This document shows positions 16,995 to 25,021 of a stretch of DNA of 64,000 nucleotides, piece after piece. A program made the position numbers and the translations under genes. Origin of the DNA: CAVQYV01 sp963718295 [NCBI: uncultured Methylomirabilota bacterium] (GTDB taxonomy: Bacteria > Methylomirabilota > Methylomirabilia > CAVQYV01). Each line of letters begins with the position of its first letter. Position 1 is the first letter of the stretch. The notes below the pieces were generated by a model. The model was not told the DNA's origin, did no database searches, and saw only the letters and a program-made list of their open reading frames with translations. Location: positions 62,001 to 126,000 of the forward strand of contig CAVQYV010000003.1 in assembly GCA_963718295.1 (NCBI GenBank). The letters are read 5' to 3'.

Positions 16995-17697
16995 AGACGA
17001 GCTCCTGCAGGCGGTGGGCGTCCTCGGCCATGGAGAGGTTGTTGAACATCAGGTAGGTGATAGTGGTCGGATCGATCTGATCTTTCAGCCAGGCCAACTC
17101 CTGGTCGGTGTAGCGATAGCGGAATCCGCCCTTGCCGTGCAGGCGAAAATAGCGAATGGAGCCAGCCAGCTGTCGATCCCGGAAGGGATCCACCCCGTGG
17201 ATCAGGTCCAACTCCCGGCAGAGATCCTCAATCTCTTGCTCCGGCCAGTCCCCCCGTGGCTCCCAGACCAGCAAGTAATCGCGACGCTTGATCCTGCAAA
17301 AAAAGGTGCGCAGATTCGCCCGGCTGGCTTCAGCGGGGCAAAAGCTGACTGGGGTTTGAAAGAGGATGATCCGGGCCCTCAGCGCGTGGGCAATCTCCTC
17401 GGTGATGGCCCAGGCCTGAAGGACCTCTTCGGTGGCACGAAATGAGCCGTAATGACCCGTTTGGGCTGCAGCGATGGGCTTCTTCAGTCTCCGATAGGTG
17501 AGGGACGAGGGCTCATGGGTGATGAGCTGCCAGGCCTTGAGGCTGAATTCGAAGCCGGAGGGCGCCTCCTCTCGCCACCTCATGGCGGTGGCCACAGGAG
17601 GGGGCTGATAGAAGGACTGCTGGATCTCCACCACCGGAAATCGCTCGAAATACTGCGTCCTTTTCAGGGGAAACCCGCAGGTGCCGATCTTGACCAA
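16987..17697 (-). CDS. DUF72 family protein
   Basis: 236 residues from a TTG at 17697. The start was chosen because DUF72 proteins begin with I-G-T-x-G-F/W, which here comes at residues 4-9, and because earlier codons lie in the upstream gene. Family motifs: Y-F-x-x-F-P-V-V-E-I-Q-Q-S-F-Y, G-F-E-F-S-L-K-A, Y-L-L-V-W-E-P-R-G-D-W, Y-F-R-L-H-G and T-Y-L-M-F-N-N. DUF72 is a TIM-barrel-like fold with unknown activity. It overlaps the radical SAM gene that follows, so translation is probably coupled. Confidence 0.8.
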   Translation of the reverse strand: MVKIGTCGFPLKRTQYFERFPVVEIQQSFYQPPPVATAMRWREEAPSGFEFSLKAWQLITHEPSSLTYRRLKKPIAAAQTGHYGSFRATEEVLQAWAITEEIAHALRARIILFQTPVSFCPAEASRANLRTFFCRIKRRDYLLVWEPRGDWPEQEIEDLCRELDLIHGVDPFRDRQLAGSIRYFRLHGKGGFRYRYTDQELAWLKDQIDPTTITYLMFNNLSMAEDAHRLQELVYG

Positions 17698-17737
17698 GGA
17701 AGATGTAGTTCCGAGAGGGGGTGGCAATGGGAAACGA

Positions 17738-18226
17738 TCACCTGTAGTTCTCGGAGCCACAGAAAGGGCAGCGCACCATCCCCTTGCCCGCGATCTGCAG
17801 CTCACCGCCGCAGTTGGGACATTTCCGCTCCGCCAAGGTCTTCGCCTCGGCGCTGACCAGGAGGCCCTCCTGCCAGTTGATGGATCCGGAAAAGAGGCCC
17901 TTTCCCACCAGGTCCCTGAGCAGGCCTTCCACGGCGGGCCGATCCAGGTGCAAATCGCGGCAGATCTCGGAGATCTTGACCCGACCCTTGGTTTCGAGCA
18001 CGGACAGAATCTCCTTCTCCCGCCTCACTTTCTCCTCTGTTTTGGCCTCCTCGGAGGACCGCAGAAGGATATAGACCCCCCCAGCCAGGAAGGGAAGGAC
18101 AAAGAGGATTGCCCCCAGGGTGAAACCGGAGGCCTGGAGCTTGCCCTCCCAGAGGCCGGACACCAGGAACCCTCCGGCTGCCAGCCCCACCCCGAGAAGC
18201 GCCCATCCTGCCAGCCTACCAGCCAC
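17738..18226 (-). CDS. membrane protein with winged-helix and C-terminal zinc ribbon
   Basis: 162 residues. The GTG at 18226 lies eight bases after a GGAGG that is itself part of the upstream gene's polyglycine codons, and overlaps that gene's stop by 11 bases; a longer frame to 18289 only reads the glycine repeat out of frame. There are two transmembrane helices (about 5-25 and 36-54), a charged stretch, a winged-helix-like segment (about 70-110: I-L-S-V-L-E-T-K-G-R-V-K-I-S-E-I) and a zinc ribbon C-P-N-C-G-G...C-P-F-C-G-S at the end. Probably a partner or regulator of the adjacent DUF2207 protein; the function is unknown. Confidence 0.75.
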   Translation of the reverse strand: MAGRLAGWALLGVGLAAGGFLVSGLWEGKLQASGFTLGAILFVLPFLAGGVYILLRSSEEAKTEEKVRREKEILSVLETKGRVKISEICRDLHLDRPAVEGLLRDLVGKGLFSGSINWQEGLLVSAEAKTLAERKCPNCGGELQIAGKGMVRCPFCGSENYR

Positions 18227-20204
18227 CGCCGCCACCTCCGCCGCCGCCGCCACCTCCGCCGCCGCCGCCACCTCCGCCGCCCGACCCACTGCTGCTGGAA
18301 GGAGAAGAGGTAAGGGCTGACGAAAGCGAGTTCAGGGAAGAGAAAAGGCTATCGCTCATCCCCTGAAGCGTGGGGGCATGGAACCCCTCTCCCGAGCCCA
18401 TACTCCCGTGGCCGGTCCGATGGGAAGGAGAGCCTCCGAAGTCCCGATCCCCATAGTAGTGGGAGTGGTACCACATCGCCGGCGCCACCTCCCGGCCCTC
18501 GAATCGGGAGGTCCATTCCTTCTCCACCCCAAAGGCGATGGCATAGGGCAGATAGCGCTCATAGAGCTCCGTCCCGGGGGGCTGATCGCGAAATTGGCTC
18601 AGTTCCCGGAGATACCGATAGAAGGCCATCCATTTCGCCTTTTCCGCTGATCCTTTGACCGTCCTCCGGGGCATCGCCGGAGCGAAGGCGAAGACGACGG
18701 GGGCGGAAAGGATGAAGCCCAATCCCGCTTTCCCAGTCCATCCCAGGCCCAATTCCATCAGGACTCGAGGGATGACCGTGACGCCCACCCCCAATCCGAT
18801 CAGCACGAAGAGGGAAAGGAAGATGACGGCAACCCACTTCCCTTCCTGGGCGCTCTTGAAGAGCATGAAGGCGGGGATGCCTGCAAACCCTGCGACCCAG
18901 AAGGAGATAAAGGCCACGGGCGGGGAGTCGATGGCGATGAGAATCAGGCCCGGCACCAGGAAGAGGATGCCCATGAGGAAATACTTGCGGACGATCTTGC
19001 GGGGATCGCTCTCGAAGAACCCCTCATTCAAGGAGGCCTGGTAGATCTGCTCCTTCAGGGAGGGGAGATTGCGGTAAAAGGAGTCCTTCAAATCTGCTAA
19101 GCCGATCTTCGTGCCTTCGGAGCTTTGGGGGAAAAGGCCTACCAGCAGATCTCGCTCAAAGGGGAGCAAGGCGCCATCCGGCCTTTTCTTCAGGGTAATC
19201 TCGAGATCGGTGTTAGTGAAGAGCCATTGACCTGATTTCTTCTCCGTCAGCTCCAGATATCCCCTTCTGGCCAGATCCACGATACTCGCCAGTATTTCCT
19301 TCATATCCGCCTTCTCGTCCGCCAGCGTGCCCACCACGGCCGGAGCCAGATTGGAGGGCAGCTCCCGGAGGTAGCTGGCGACCTCTTCCACCCGATAGTC
19401 CCGGCCCCTATGCCAGAACAGGAAAAAGAGAACAAAGAAAGTCGCCATGGGTAGGAAGAGGGGAAACACCGGGCCAATCCTCTCCCTCAGGAAACGCCCC
19501 CAGTAGAAATTCCGCTCCACCAAGCCCCGAGGGAACTGGAGCTTGACCTCAAACAGGGCATGGGGAGGGATATCCTCGCCTTCGAAGACCACGGTTTGAT
19601 CATCCAGACGAAAGAGGCGGGAGGTTTGGGAGCCGGTAAACAGATCCCCCTTCAGTTTTCCCTCCTCCACCGGGCCCGGGAGCCGGACTACCACCCTTCC
19701 CTTCTTTACGATCTCCTCTCGATCCTCGAAAATGGCCTTCCAATAAAGCTCATCCAGATCCCTTCGATCATTGAGGGCCCCCTTCACCCGATAGCGCAGC
19801 TGGAATGTCTTATGGGCATTGGCAAAGGGCGGCTCGTTTTCGTCCCGGCAACGCCATTTGACCTCCAGTCCCTTCTTGGCTTTGCTCACCAGGTATTGAT
19901 ATTTGGCCAGGCCACCCGATCGATAGGGCAGATCCTCCTCCATCAGCTCGATGTCGGAGATGGAATCCAGCCCCTTGAGGGAGAGGACCCGATACCCCCC
20001 ACGCCAGGGCCCATCAAAGACATATTCCAGCTTCTCTGCGACATTCAAAGACCCGTTTTGAAGGATGTCGATCTCGACGTCGATCCTCTCCCAATAGAGC
20101 GATCTTTCCTCCGTCGCCTCCGATTTTGGGACAAAAGAGAAAAGGACCGCCCATGTCAATAAGATGATCAGGGAGGGGACCGCAGGATGGGCTCTTGGGT
20201 TCAT
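18216..20204 (-). CDS. DUF2207 domain membrane protein with polyglycine tail
   Basis: 662 residues. Signal peptide (about 1-30), then the extracytoplasmic DUF2207 domain (about 35-240; W-E-R-I-D-V-E-I-D-I-L-Q-N-G-S-L-N-V), a transmembrane helix near 255-275, a cytoplasmic winged-helix-like part (L-A-R-R-G-Y-L-E-L), then paired helices near 400-450 and two more near 455-510. The C-terminal tail is serine-rich and ends in about 20 glycines and a tryptophan, a usual ending in this family. Its ATG overlaps the archaemetzincin stop as ATGA, with AAGGAG upstream. The role of DUF2207 is not established. Confidence 0.85.
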   Translation of the reverse strand: MNPRAHPAVPSLIILLTWAVLFSFVPKSEATEERSLYWERIDVEIDILQNGSLNVAEKLEYVFDGPWRGGYRVLSLKGLDSISDIELMEEDLPYRSGGLAKYQYLVSKAKKGLEVKWRCRDENEPPFANAHKTFQLRYRVKGALNDRRDLDELYWKAIFEDREEIVKKGRVVVRLPGPVEEGKLKGDLFTGSQTSRLFRLDDQTVVFEGEDIPPHALFEVKLQFPRGLVERNFYWGRFLRERIGPVFPLFLPMATFFVLFFLFWHRGRDYRVEEVASYLRELPSNLAPAVVGTLADEKADMKEILASIVDLARRGYLELTEKKSGQWLFTNTDLEITLKKRPDGALLPFERDLLVGLFPQSSEGTKIGLADLKDSFYRNLPSLKEQIYQASLNEGFFESDPRKIVRKYFLMGILFLVPGLILIAIDSPPVAFISFWVAGFAGIPAFMLFKSAQEGKWVAVIFLSLFVLIGLGVGVTVIPRVLMELGLGWTGKAGLGFILSAPVVFAFAPAMPRRTVKGSAEKAKWMAFYRYLRELSQFRDQPPGTELYERYLPYAIAFGVEKEWTSRFEGREVAPAMWYHSHYYGDRDFGGSPSHRTGHGSMGSGEGFHAPTLQGMSDSLFSSLNSLSSALTSSPSSSSGSGGGGGGGGGGGGGGGGGGGGW
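18226..18281. repeat. 18-base tandem repeat coding polyglycine
   Basis: Three units of an 18-base CCGCCGCCACCTCCGCCG pattern on the plus strand (period seen from CCACCTCCG at 18232, 18250 and 18268). On the minus strand it codes the glycine tail of the DUF2207 protein and supplies the GGAGG that acts as ribosome binding site for the next gene. Such repeats can change length by slippage. Confidence 0.8.
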
Positions 20205-20791
20205 CTTTTCTCTCCTTGGCCAGAGGGCATTCTGGTGACTTTTGCCAGGGATTCCCGGCAGCGCTGACAGAAATGGCAGCTCTTGCGGTCTGTATCGTTT
20301 AAGCTATTGGAGAAGTGCATCACACAGCGATAGTGGGAACAGTACATCATCCCGAAGGTGTGGCCCAGCTCGTGGACCGCCTCCTTCAGGGTCCGCTCCT
20401 GCAGGACTCTGGCATGGCTCGGCTGTCCGTATCTCTCCGGGCGGAGGCGAAAGAGAGAAACCACCCCCACGCCGTGGAGGATATCGGCCTCCCCGAAGAC
20501 GAAATTGAGAGAGGGGATGAATAGGTCCACATCCACAATTCCCAAGACCTTGCCATAGACCCCCTCCAGGGACCTGCGCAGTCGGACCAGGATCGCAGTA
20601 GAGCTGTATTGGCCCCTTCTCCCGTCGAAGGCGTACTGGGGCGTAGAAAGCCAGGCGGACAGTTCCACCCCCCGGCCATAGATCCCTGAGAGCTGGGGTA
20701 CCAGAAACTCCATCAGCGGCCTTTCCACAGTCTTCCCCGAAACGACCAGGCCGATCCCTGCCTCACCCTGAAACCCATTCACTCTTATCAT
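20201..20791 (-). CDS. archaemetzincin-family metalloprotease, divergent zinc site
   Basis: 196 residues from an ATG at 20791; an ATG at 20848 would overlap the NTPase gene by 20 bases. The archaemetzincin signature is H-E-x-x-H-x-x-G-x-x-H-C-x4-C-x-M, then C-x2-C. Here it reads H-E-L-G-H (140-144), G-M-M-Y-C with Tyr150 where the third zinc histidine is expected, C-x4-C-V-M-H-F, and later C-H-F-C (172-175). I rechecked the codon: it is TAC. The catalytic glutamate and both first histidines are intact, and the four structural cysteines are present. Activity may be altered. Cytoplasmic, no signal peptide. Its stop overlaps the start of the DUF2207 gene. Confidence 0.83.
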   Translation of the reverse strand: MIRVNGFQGEAGIGLVVSGKTVERPLMEFLVPQLSGIYGRGVELSAWLSTPQYAFDGRRGQYSSTAILVRLRRSLEGVYGKVLGIVDVDLFIPSLNFVFGEADILHGVGVVSLFRLRPERYGQPSHARVLQERTLKEAVHELGHTFGMMYCSHYRCVMHFSNSLNDTDRKSCHFCQRCRESLAKVTRMPSGQGEKR

Positions 20792-20828
20792 CCCTTCCCT
20801 GGGGCGGCTTTCATCCGAACATGCCGAT

Positions 20829-21371
20829 TCAGTGTTGCCCAATTCCATTCAGGTGTGCCTGCAAATCTTGCAAGAGCTCTGGGCCCAGCCGTTCCCGGTT
20901 CTCGAAGGTGACAGTGATGGTCCGGGTATCTCCTCTCGCTTCGATCCGTTGCAAGAGGGCGGAAGGTCGCTCCTGCAAGACTCCCAGGACCGGGCGGACG
21001 GAATCGAGGGCCTCCAGGATTGCCTGCTGAAAGGCAGGGCAGAAGAGCTCCATCTTCCCGATCTCATCGATGACGATCAGATCGGATCGGACGATGGCCC
21101 TCTTTAGAGCGGGGATCCCCACCTCCTTCATCGCTTCGATGCTCACCCCGTACCGGCCCACCCGATGAGGGCCAGGAAAGGAGGTGTGAGCCAGGATGGC
21201 CTCGCCTCCACTCAAATCGCGGAGGCGAAAGCCGGCCCTGACGCCTTTCTCCCGGATCTCCTCCGTGAGAAATCCCCCCACCTTTCCCCCCAGAGATTGC
21301 ACCAGGAAGCGGATGATCGTGGTCTTTCCTATTCCAGGCTTTCCGGTGAGCAGCCAATTCTTCACTGCCAT
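20829..21371 (-). CDS. THEP1-type nucleoside-triphosphatase
   Basis: 180 residues, the normal length. The P-loop G-K-P-G-I-G-K-T-T is at about 10-18, then G-G-F-L-T-E-E-I-R-E with G-V-R-x-G-F, and the Walker B-like L-I-V-I-D-E-I-G-K-M-E-L at about 99-110, all diagnostic of the THEP1/cancer-related NTPase family. Members hydrolyse NTPs in vitro; the cellular role is unclear. The ATG directly abuts the stop of the RAM-domain gene. Confidence 0.88.
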   Translation of the reverse strand: MAVKNWLLTGKPGIGKTTIIRFLVQSLGGKVGGFLTEEIREKGVRAGFRLRDLSGGEAILAHTSFPGPHRVGRYGVSIEAMKEVGIPALKRAIVRSDLIVIDEIGKMELFCPAFQQAILEALDSVRPVLGVLQERPSALLQRIEARGDTRTITVTFENRERLGPELLQDLQAHLNGIGQH

Positions 21372-21614
21372 CTATGAATGGATGTCGATCACCATGCAGG
21401 TGAGGGTCTTGATCACTCCCTTGACTCCCCGTATCCGGGAAAGGACGATATCTCCCATACTCTTGAGATCCTCTCCCTCCACCAGGGCGATCAGGTCGTG
21501 GGGACCGGTGACCGCATGGATCGATTTGACCCCTTCCATTCCGGAAATGGCCTTCAGGATTTCCTCGTTCTTGCCCACCATGACATCGATCAAGACATAA
21601 GCCTTCACCGACAT
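21372..21614 (-). CDS. Lrp/AsnC-type ligand-binding (RAM) domain protein
   Basis: 80 residues with a GGGAGG ribosome binding site. It is a stand-alone RAM/AsnC_trans_reg domain: A-Y-V-L-I-D-V, then G-V-K-S-I-H-A-V-T-G-P-H-D-L-I-A-L-V-E, then I-x-x-I-x-G-V-K-G-V-I-K-T-L-T at the end. There is no DNA-binding HTH. In Lrp proteins this domain binds amino acids and forms oligomers; free copies are common in archaea and some bacteria and may be small-molecule sensors. First gene of the tightly packed group ending at 17738. Confidence 0.85.
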   Translation of the reverse strand: MSVKAYVLIDVMVGKNEEILKAISGMEGVKSIHAVTGPHDLIALVEGEDLKSMGDIVLSRIRGVKGVIKTLTCMVIDIHS

Positions 21615-21682
21615 GTCGCACCTCCCTTTCTTGACATCTCCCCGAGTTCACAAGATCCCATCGGCGGCTCACTTCTTCGCCT

Positions 21683-23425
21683 CTATGCCTCTCCCTTCTC
21701 GTGGTTTCTTTTGGCACGCAAACGAAGGAGAAGATCATCCAAGCTCAAGGTATTCAAAAGATCGTCCCGCTCCAGCCATCCCCTCCGGGCCACGGACACA
21801 CCGAGCGACATCGTCTCCAACTGGCTGTTGGTGTGAGAATCGGTGCCCACCGCCACCGTGGCCCCCAATTCCTTGGCCCGCTTGCAATGGATATCATCCA
21901 GATCCAGCCGTTGAGGGAAGGAATTGATCTCCAGGAAAGTACCGGTATCGCTTGCTGCGCGAATCACCTGCTCCAAGTCGATCTCGTAGGCCTCCCTCTC
22001 TCCCAGCAGCCTCCCGGTGGGATGTCCCAGAATCGTGACATGGGGATTCCTCATGGCCCTGATGACGCGGGCAGTCATGGTCTCCCGAGTCTGCTTGAAG
22101 GCCGAATGAACCGAGGCCACCACGACCTGCAGGCGAGCGAGAATCTCATCGGGCAGATCCAGCGATCCGTCCTTCAGGATATCCACCTCGCTACCGGAGA
22201 GGATGGTGAACCCCTTCATCTCCCCATTCAGGGCGGCGATCTCTTGCAGTTGCCTCTCTACCAGTTCCGGGGAGAGTCCCCGGGCAACGCCCAGAGACTG
22301 GGAGTGGTCGGTGATGGCAATATAAGCGTAGCCTCTCCTGCGAGCGGCCTCGGCCACCTCCCGGATGGGATGTCCCCCATCGCTCCAGCGGCTGTGGCAA
22401 TGAAAGTCGCCCCGGATATCCCCCAGATCGACCAGGTGGGGGAGGCGATTCCCGATGGCTGCCTCGATCTCCCCCCGATCCTCCCGCAGCTCCGGGGGGA
22501 TGTAAGGCAAACCCAGCGCCCGATAGACCTCTTTCTCGGTCCTCCCCGCGACCCGGGCCTCATCCTGCTCCCGGAAGACGCCATACTCCGAGACCTTGAG
22601 GCCTTGCCGGTTGGCCATCTCCCGGAGTCGGATGTTGTGGGCTTTGGAACCGGTGAAATAGGCCAGCGCGGCCCCGTAGGTATCAGGCTCCACCACCCGA
22701 AGATCCACTTGCATCTCCTCACGGGTGAGCACAGAGGCCTTGGTCGTCCCCCGGGCCAGGACCTCTTTTACCTCAGGAAGCGTAACGAAGGCATCCATCA
22801 CCTTCCCCGGGTCCCTGGAGATAATGAGGATATCGATGTCCCGCACGGTCTCTTTTCGCCTTCGCAGGCTTCCCGCCTCGCTGATCTGGTCTATCTCGGG
22901 CATCAGGTGAAGTCTTCCCATCATCGACTGGGCCAGGGCGAGGGCCCTTCCCAAGAGCATCCTCTCCCGGCCCCTGCGGATCAATTCGATCCCAGCCAGG
23001 ATGTTTTGCTCGGTCTTTTGGCCAAAGCCCGGCAGATCCCTGAGCCGATTCTCCCTCGCTGCCTCTTCCAACTCCGCCATCGCCTTGATTCCCGTTTTGT
23101 CATAGAGGAGCTTGGCCTTCTTGGGACCCAGCCCGGGAATCGCCACCAATTCCAGCAGGGCATCCGGGACCTCCTTCTTCAGGTCTTCGAGGGCCCCCAG
23201 CCTTTCGGAGTGAATCATTTCGGAGATCTTCTGCGCCAGGTCCTTGCCGATGCCCGGGATCTTTTCGAGATCGCCCCGCTTCTCGATCTCCGATAGCTCT
23301 TCGGTGAGGCTTTCGATATTCTGAGCGGCTTTCTGGTAGGCCCTCACCTTGAACGGGTTGTCCCCCTTGATCTCCAAGAGGCTGGCCATCTCCTGGAACC
23401 TCTCGGCAATCTCCGAATTCCTCAC
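21683..23425 (-). CDS. polX: DNA polymerase X with 3'-5' exonuclease (PHP) domain
   Basis: 580 residues from a GTG with GGAGG upstream, the usual size of bacterial PolX. The polymerase-beta part covers about 1-315, with two helix-hairpin-helix motifs (I-P-G-I-G-K near 56, I-P-G-L-G-P-K-K-A-K near 95) and the nucleotidyltransferase centre G-S-L-R-R-R-K-E-T-V-R-D-I-D-I-L near 185-200. The PHP domain follows from about 335, with D-F-H-C-H-S-R-W-S-D-G and later A-V-G-T-D-S-H. It fills short gaps in base-excision repair. It begins 16 bases after the M28 peptidase gene and closes this transcription unit. Confidence 0.93.
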   Translation of the reverse strand: MRNSEIAERFQEMASLLEIKGDNPFKVRAYQKAAQNIESLTEELSEIEKRGDLEKIPGIGKDLAQKISEMIHSERLGALEDLKKEVPDALLELVAIPGLGPKKAKLLYDKTGIKAMAELEEAARENRLRDLPGFGQKTEQNILAGIELIRRGRERMLLGRALALAQSMMGRLHLMPEIDQISEAGSLRRRKETVRDIDILIISRDPGKVMDAFVTLPEVKEVLARGTTKASVLTREEMQVDLRVVEPDTYGAALAYFTGSKAHNIRLREMANRQGLKVSEYGVFREQDEARVAGRTEKEVYRALGLPYIPPELREDRGEIEAAIGNRLPHLVDLGDIRGDFHCHSRWSDGGHPIREVAEAARRRGYAYIAITDHSQSLGVARGLSPELVERQLQEIAALNGEMKGFTILSGSEVDILKDGSLDLPDEILARLQVVVASVHSAFKQTRETMTARVIRAMRNPHVTILGHPTGRLLGEREAYEIDLEQVIRAASDTGTFLEINSFPQRLDLDDIHCKRAKELGATVAVGTDSHTNSQLETMSLGVSVARRGWLERDDLLNTLSLDDLLLRLRAKRNHEKGEA

Positions 23426-23440
23426 GGGACCCTTTCCTCC

Positions 23441-24667
23441 TCACGCACCTTTCGTCCCACCCATCTGGCCTCTCCTGCGAGGTGGCGAAAGGGATCTTTC
23501 GCCATCCATCTCATAGATCAAGGCAGCCAACAATTCCCCCGCCTCTTTCAGTCCGCTCTCCCCCAGAAGATCGGCTCGGTCCTTAGGCGTGTGAATGTGG
23601 AAGCTATGGACCGATAGACCGAAAAGGCTTACCGCCTCCAGGCCTCTCGCGGCGAAGGGGATATCATCCATCAGCACCCCGGGGAGGCCAGGAATGCGGT
23701 GAAGCGGAATGCCTCGCTCTTTTGCCAGTTGCGGGATCATAGCAGCCGATCCCGCCCTCCCCTTTCCCTTCAACCAGAGTCTTTTGGCGGAGGTGATCCC
23801 CTCCAGATTCAGGACGAAGGGGGCGCGGGAGGAGAGCTCTGCGGCGTGAGATTTCACATACGCCCAGGCGCCCAGCAGCCCGTCCTCTTCTGCGTCGGTC
23901 AGCAGGAAGGTCACCTTTATCGAAGAGGGGGGACGAGCCTTCATCATCTCCGCAAGGGCGAGCAACACCCCAACCCCCGAGGCATCATCTAATGCGCCCG
24001 GTGAGGCGTCGAAGGTTTTGTTCTTATAGAGCATCAAAGTGCACAGAGCGGTGACCGCAGAGAGGAAGCCCATTTGCTTACGAGTGGGCGGGGAGAATAT
24101 CGTCAGATCAAGGAATGCTGCCGATACATAGAGAGTGACGATGATCAGACAAAGCAAACCGAGGGATACGAGAAAAAGGGACCGCCTCGCCAGGGAGAGG
24201 CTCTGGCTTTTAGAATCATAGTGAGCCACCAGCAGGATCTCCTTATCGATCGGGTTCTTCGGCGCCACGGAGGCCACCAAGTTGACTCCCAGATAGGTCC
24301 TTGGCTTAAAAGGGAGCCTTTCCCCGCTCATCAAAGCATTCCAGATTCGGCCTGCATTCAGGATGAGGAGAAGGGGCAAGGACATCAGGAGCGCAGCCGG
24401 CAAGGGGTGGTTCTTGCTGATCAAGTAGGAAACCACCAAGGCCAGCAAGGTCAGACAAAGGACTGCCTTGAGGAGAAGGGATGGATCCGCCTGGATGGGG
24501 AATTTCTCCTGGGACATCCCGTATCCAAGCTTCTCCAATTCTCCCACCAGGTACTGTTGCGACCTACGCCCGCCCGATCCTCCCGTCCTGCGGGGGAAGG
24601 AGAGATTCCTTGCATGGAGCAGGGCCTTTTCTGCGGGAAAAGCCATCATTCTGTTTTTGATTCCCAC
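23441..24667 (-). CDS. M28-family zinc aminopeptidase, membrane-associated
   Basis: 408 residues from a GTG with a GAGAGGG upstream. The peptidase is split by hydrophobic helices: one pair near 68-105 and three near 165-215. Likely zinc and catalytic residues are His in L-V-A-H-Y-D-S-K, Asp in G-A-L-D-D-A-S-G, the Glu pair in D-A-E-E-D-G and His in F-H-I-H-T-P-K-D. These fit the M28 pattern of an Asp-bridged dinuclear zinc site. It may trim peptides at the membrane. It overlaps nothing but sits six bases after the Mth938-like gene, so it is operonic. Confidence 0.82.
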   Translation of the reverse strand: MGIKNRMMAFPAEKALLHARNLSFPRRTGGSGGRRSQQYLVGELEKLGYGMSQEKFPIQADPSLLLKAVLCLTLLALVVSYLISKNHPLPAALLMSLPLLLILNAGRIWNALMSGERLPFKPRTYLGVNLVASVAPKNPIDKEILLVAHYDSKSQSLSLARRSLFLVSLGLLCLIIVTLYVSAAFLDLTIFSPPTRKQMGFLSAVTALCTLMLYKNKTFDASPGALDDASGVGVLLALAEMMKARPPSSIKVTFLLTDAEEDGLLGAWAYVKSHAAELSSRAPFVLNLEGITSAKRLWLKGKGRAGSAAMIPQLAKERGIPLHRIPGLPGVLMDDIPFAARGLEAVSLFGLSVHSFHIHTPKDRADLLGESGLKEAGELLAALIYEMDGERSLSPPRRRGQMGGTKGA

Positions 24668-24672
24668 CCCTC

Positions 24673-25017
24673 TCAGCAGGTCAGGTGAAGGGCCGCCACC
24701 ACTTTTCTCTGCGAAGCCATTCGGTTTACAATTTCACAGGCCTTTTGGGTATTCTCCGCTATTAGCTCAATCCCCAAAGAGGCGAGGTATTCCCTGGTCT
24801 GCTGCGGAATCTTCATCACGCCGTACTGACCGGTGCCGACTACCAGGACTTCCGGTCGGTTCTTTACAATCCCCTCCAGGTCTTCTATTTCGAGGGAATG
24901 TCCCTTTTTCCTCCACCACTTCTCGTCTATGTGGTCAGGATAGATGATGAGGTCAGAGCGATAGGTCCTCCCCTTCACCTCAATTTGGCCGAACTGATAG
25001 GAATCGATCTGGCCCAC
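24673..25017 (-). CDS. Mth938-like (DUF498/NDUFAF3 fold) protein
   Basis: 114 residues from a GTG at 25017. It has the family order: I-D-S-Y-Q-F-G-Q-I-E-V-K-G-R-T-Y-R-S-D-L, then H-I-D-x-x-W-W-R-K-x-G-H, then P-E-V-L-V-V-G-T-G-Q-Y-G-V-M, and E-L-I-A-E-N-T near the C-terminus. Human relatives assist complex I assembly; bacterial and archaeal copies have no firm function. It is four bases downstream of the radical SAM gene. Confidence 0.87.
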   Translation of the reverse strand: MGQIDSYQFGQIEVKGRTYRSDLIIYPDHIDEKWWRKKGHSLEIEDLEGIVKNRPEVLVVGTGQYGVMKIPQQTREYLASLGIELIAENTQKACEIVNRMASQRKVVAALHLTC

Positions 25018-25021
25018 GATC

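Noticed and set aside
21701-23296. 531-codon plus-strand open frame opposite polX
   Set aside because: A shadow of the high-GC third-position pattern of polX; the sequence is low-complexity and unlike any protein.
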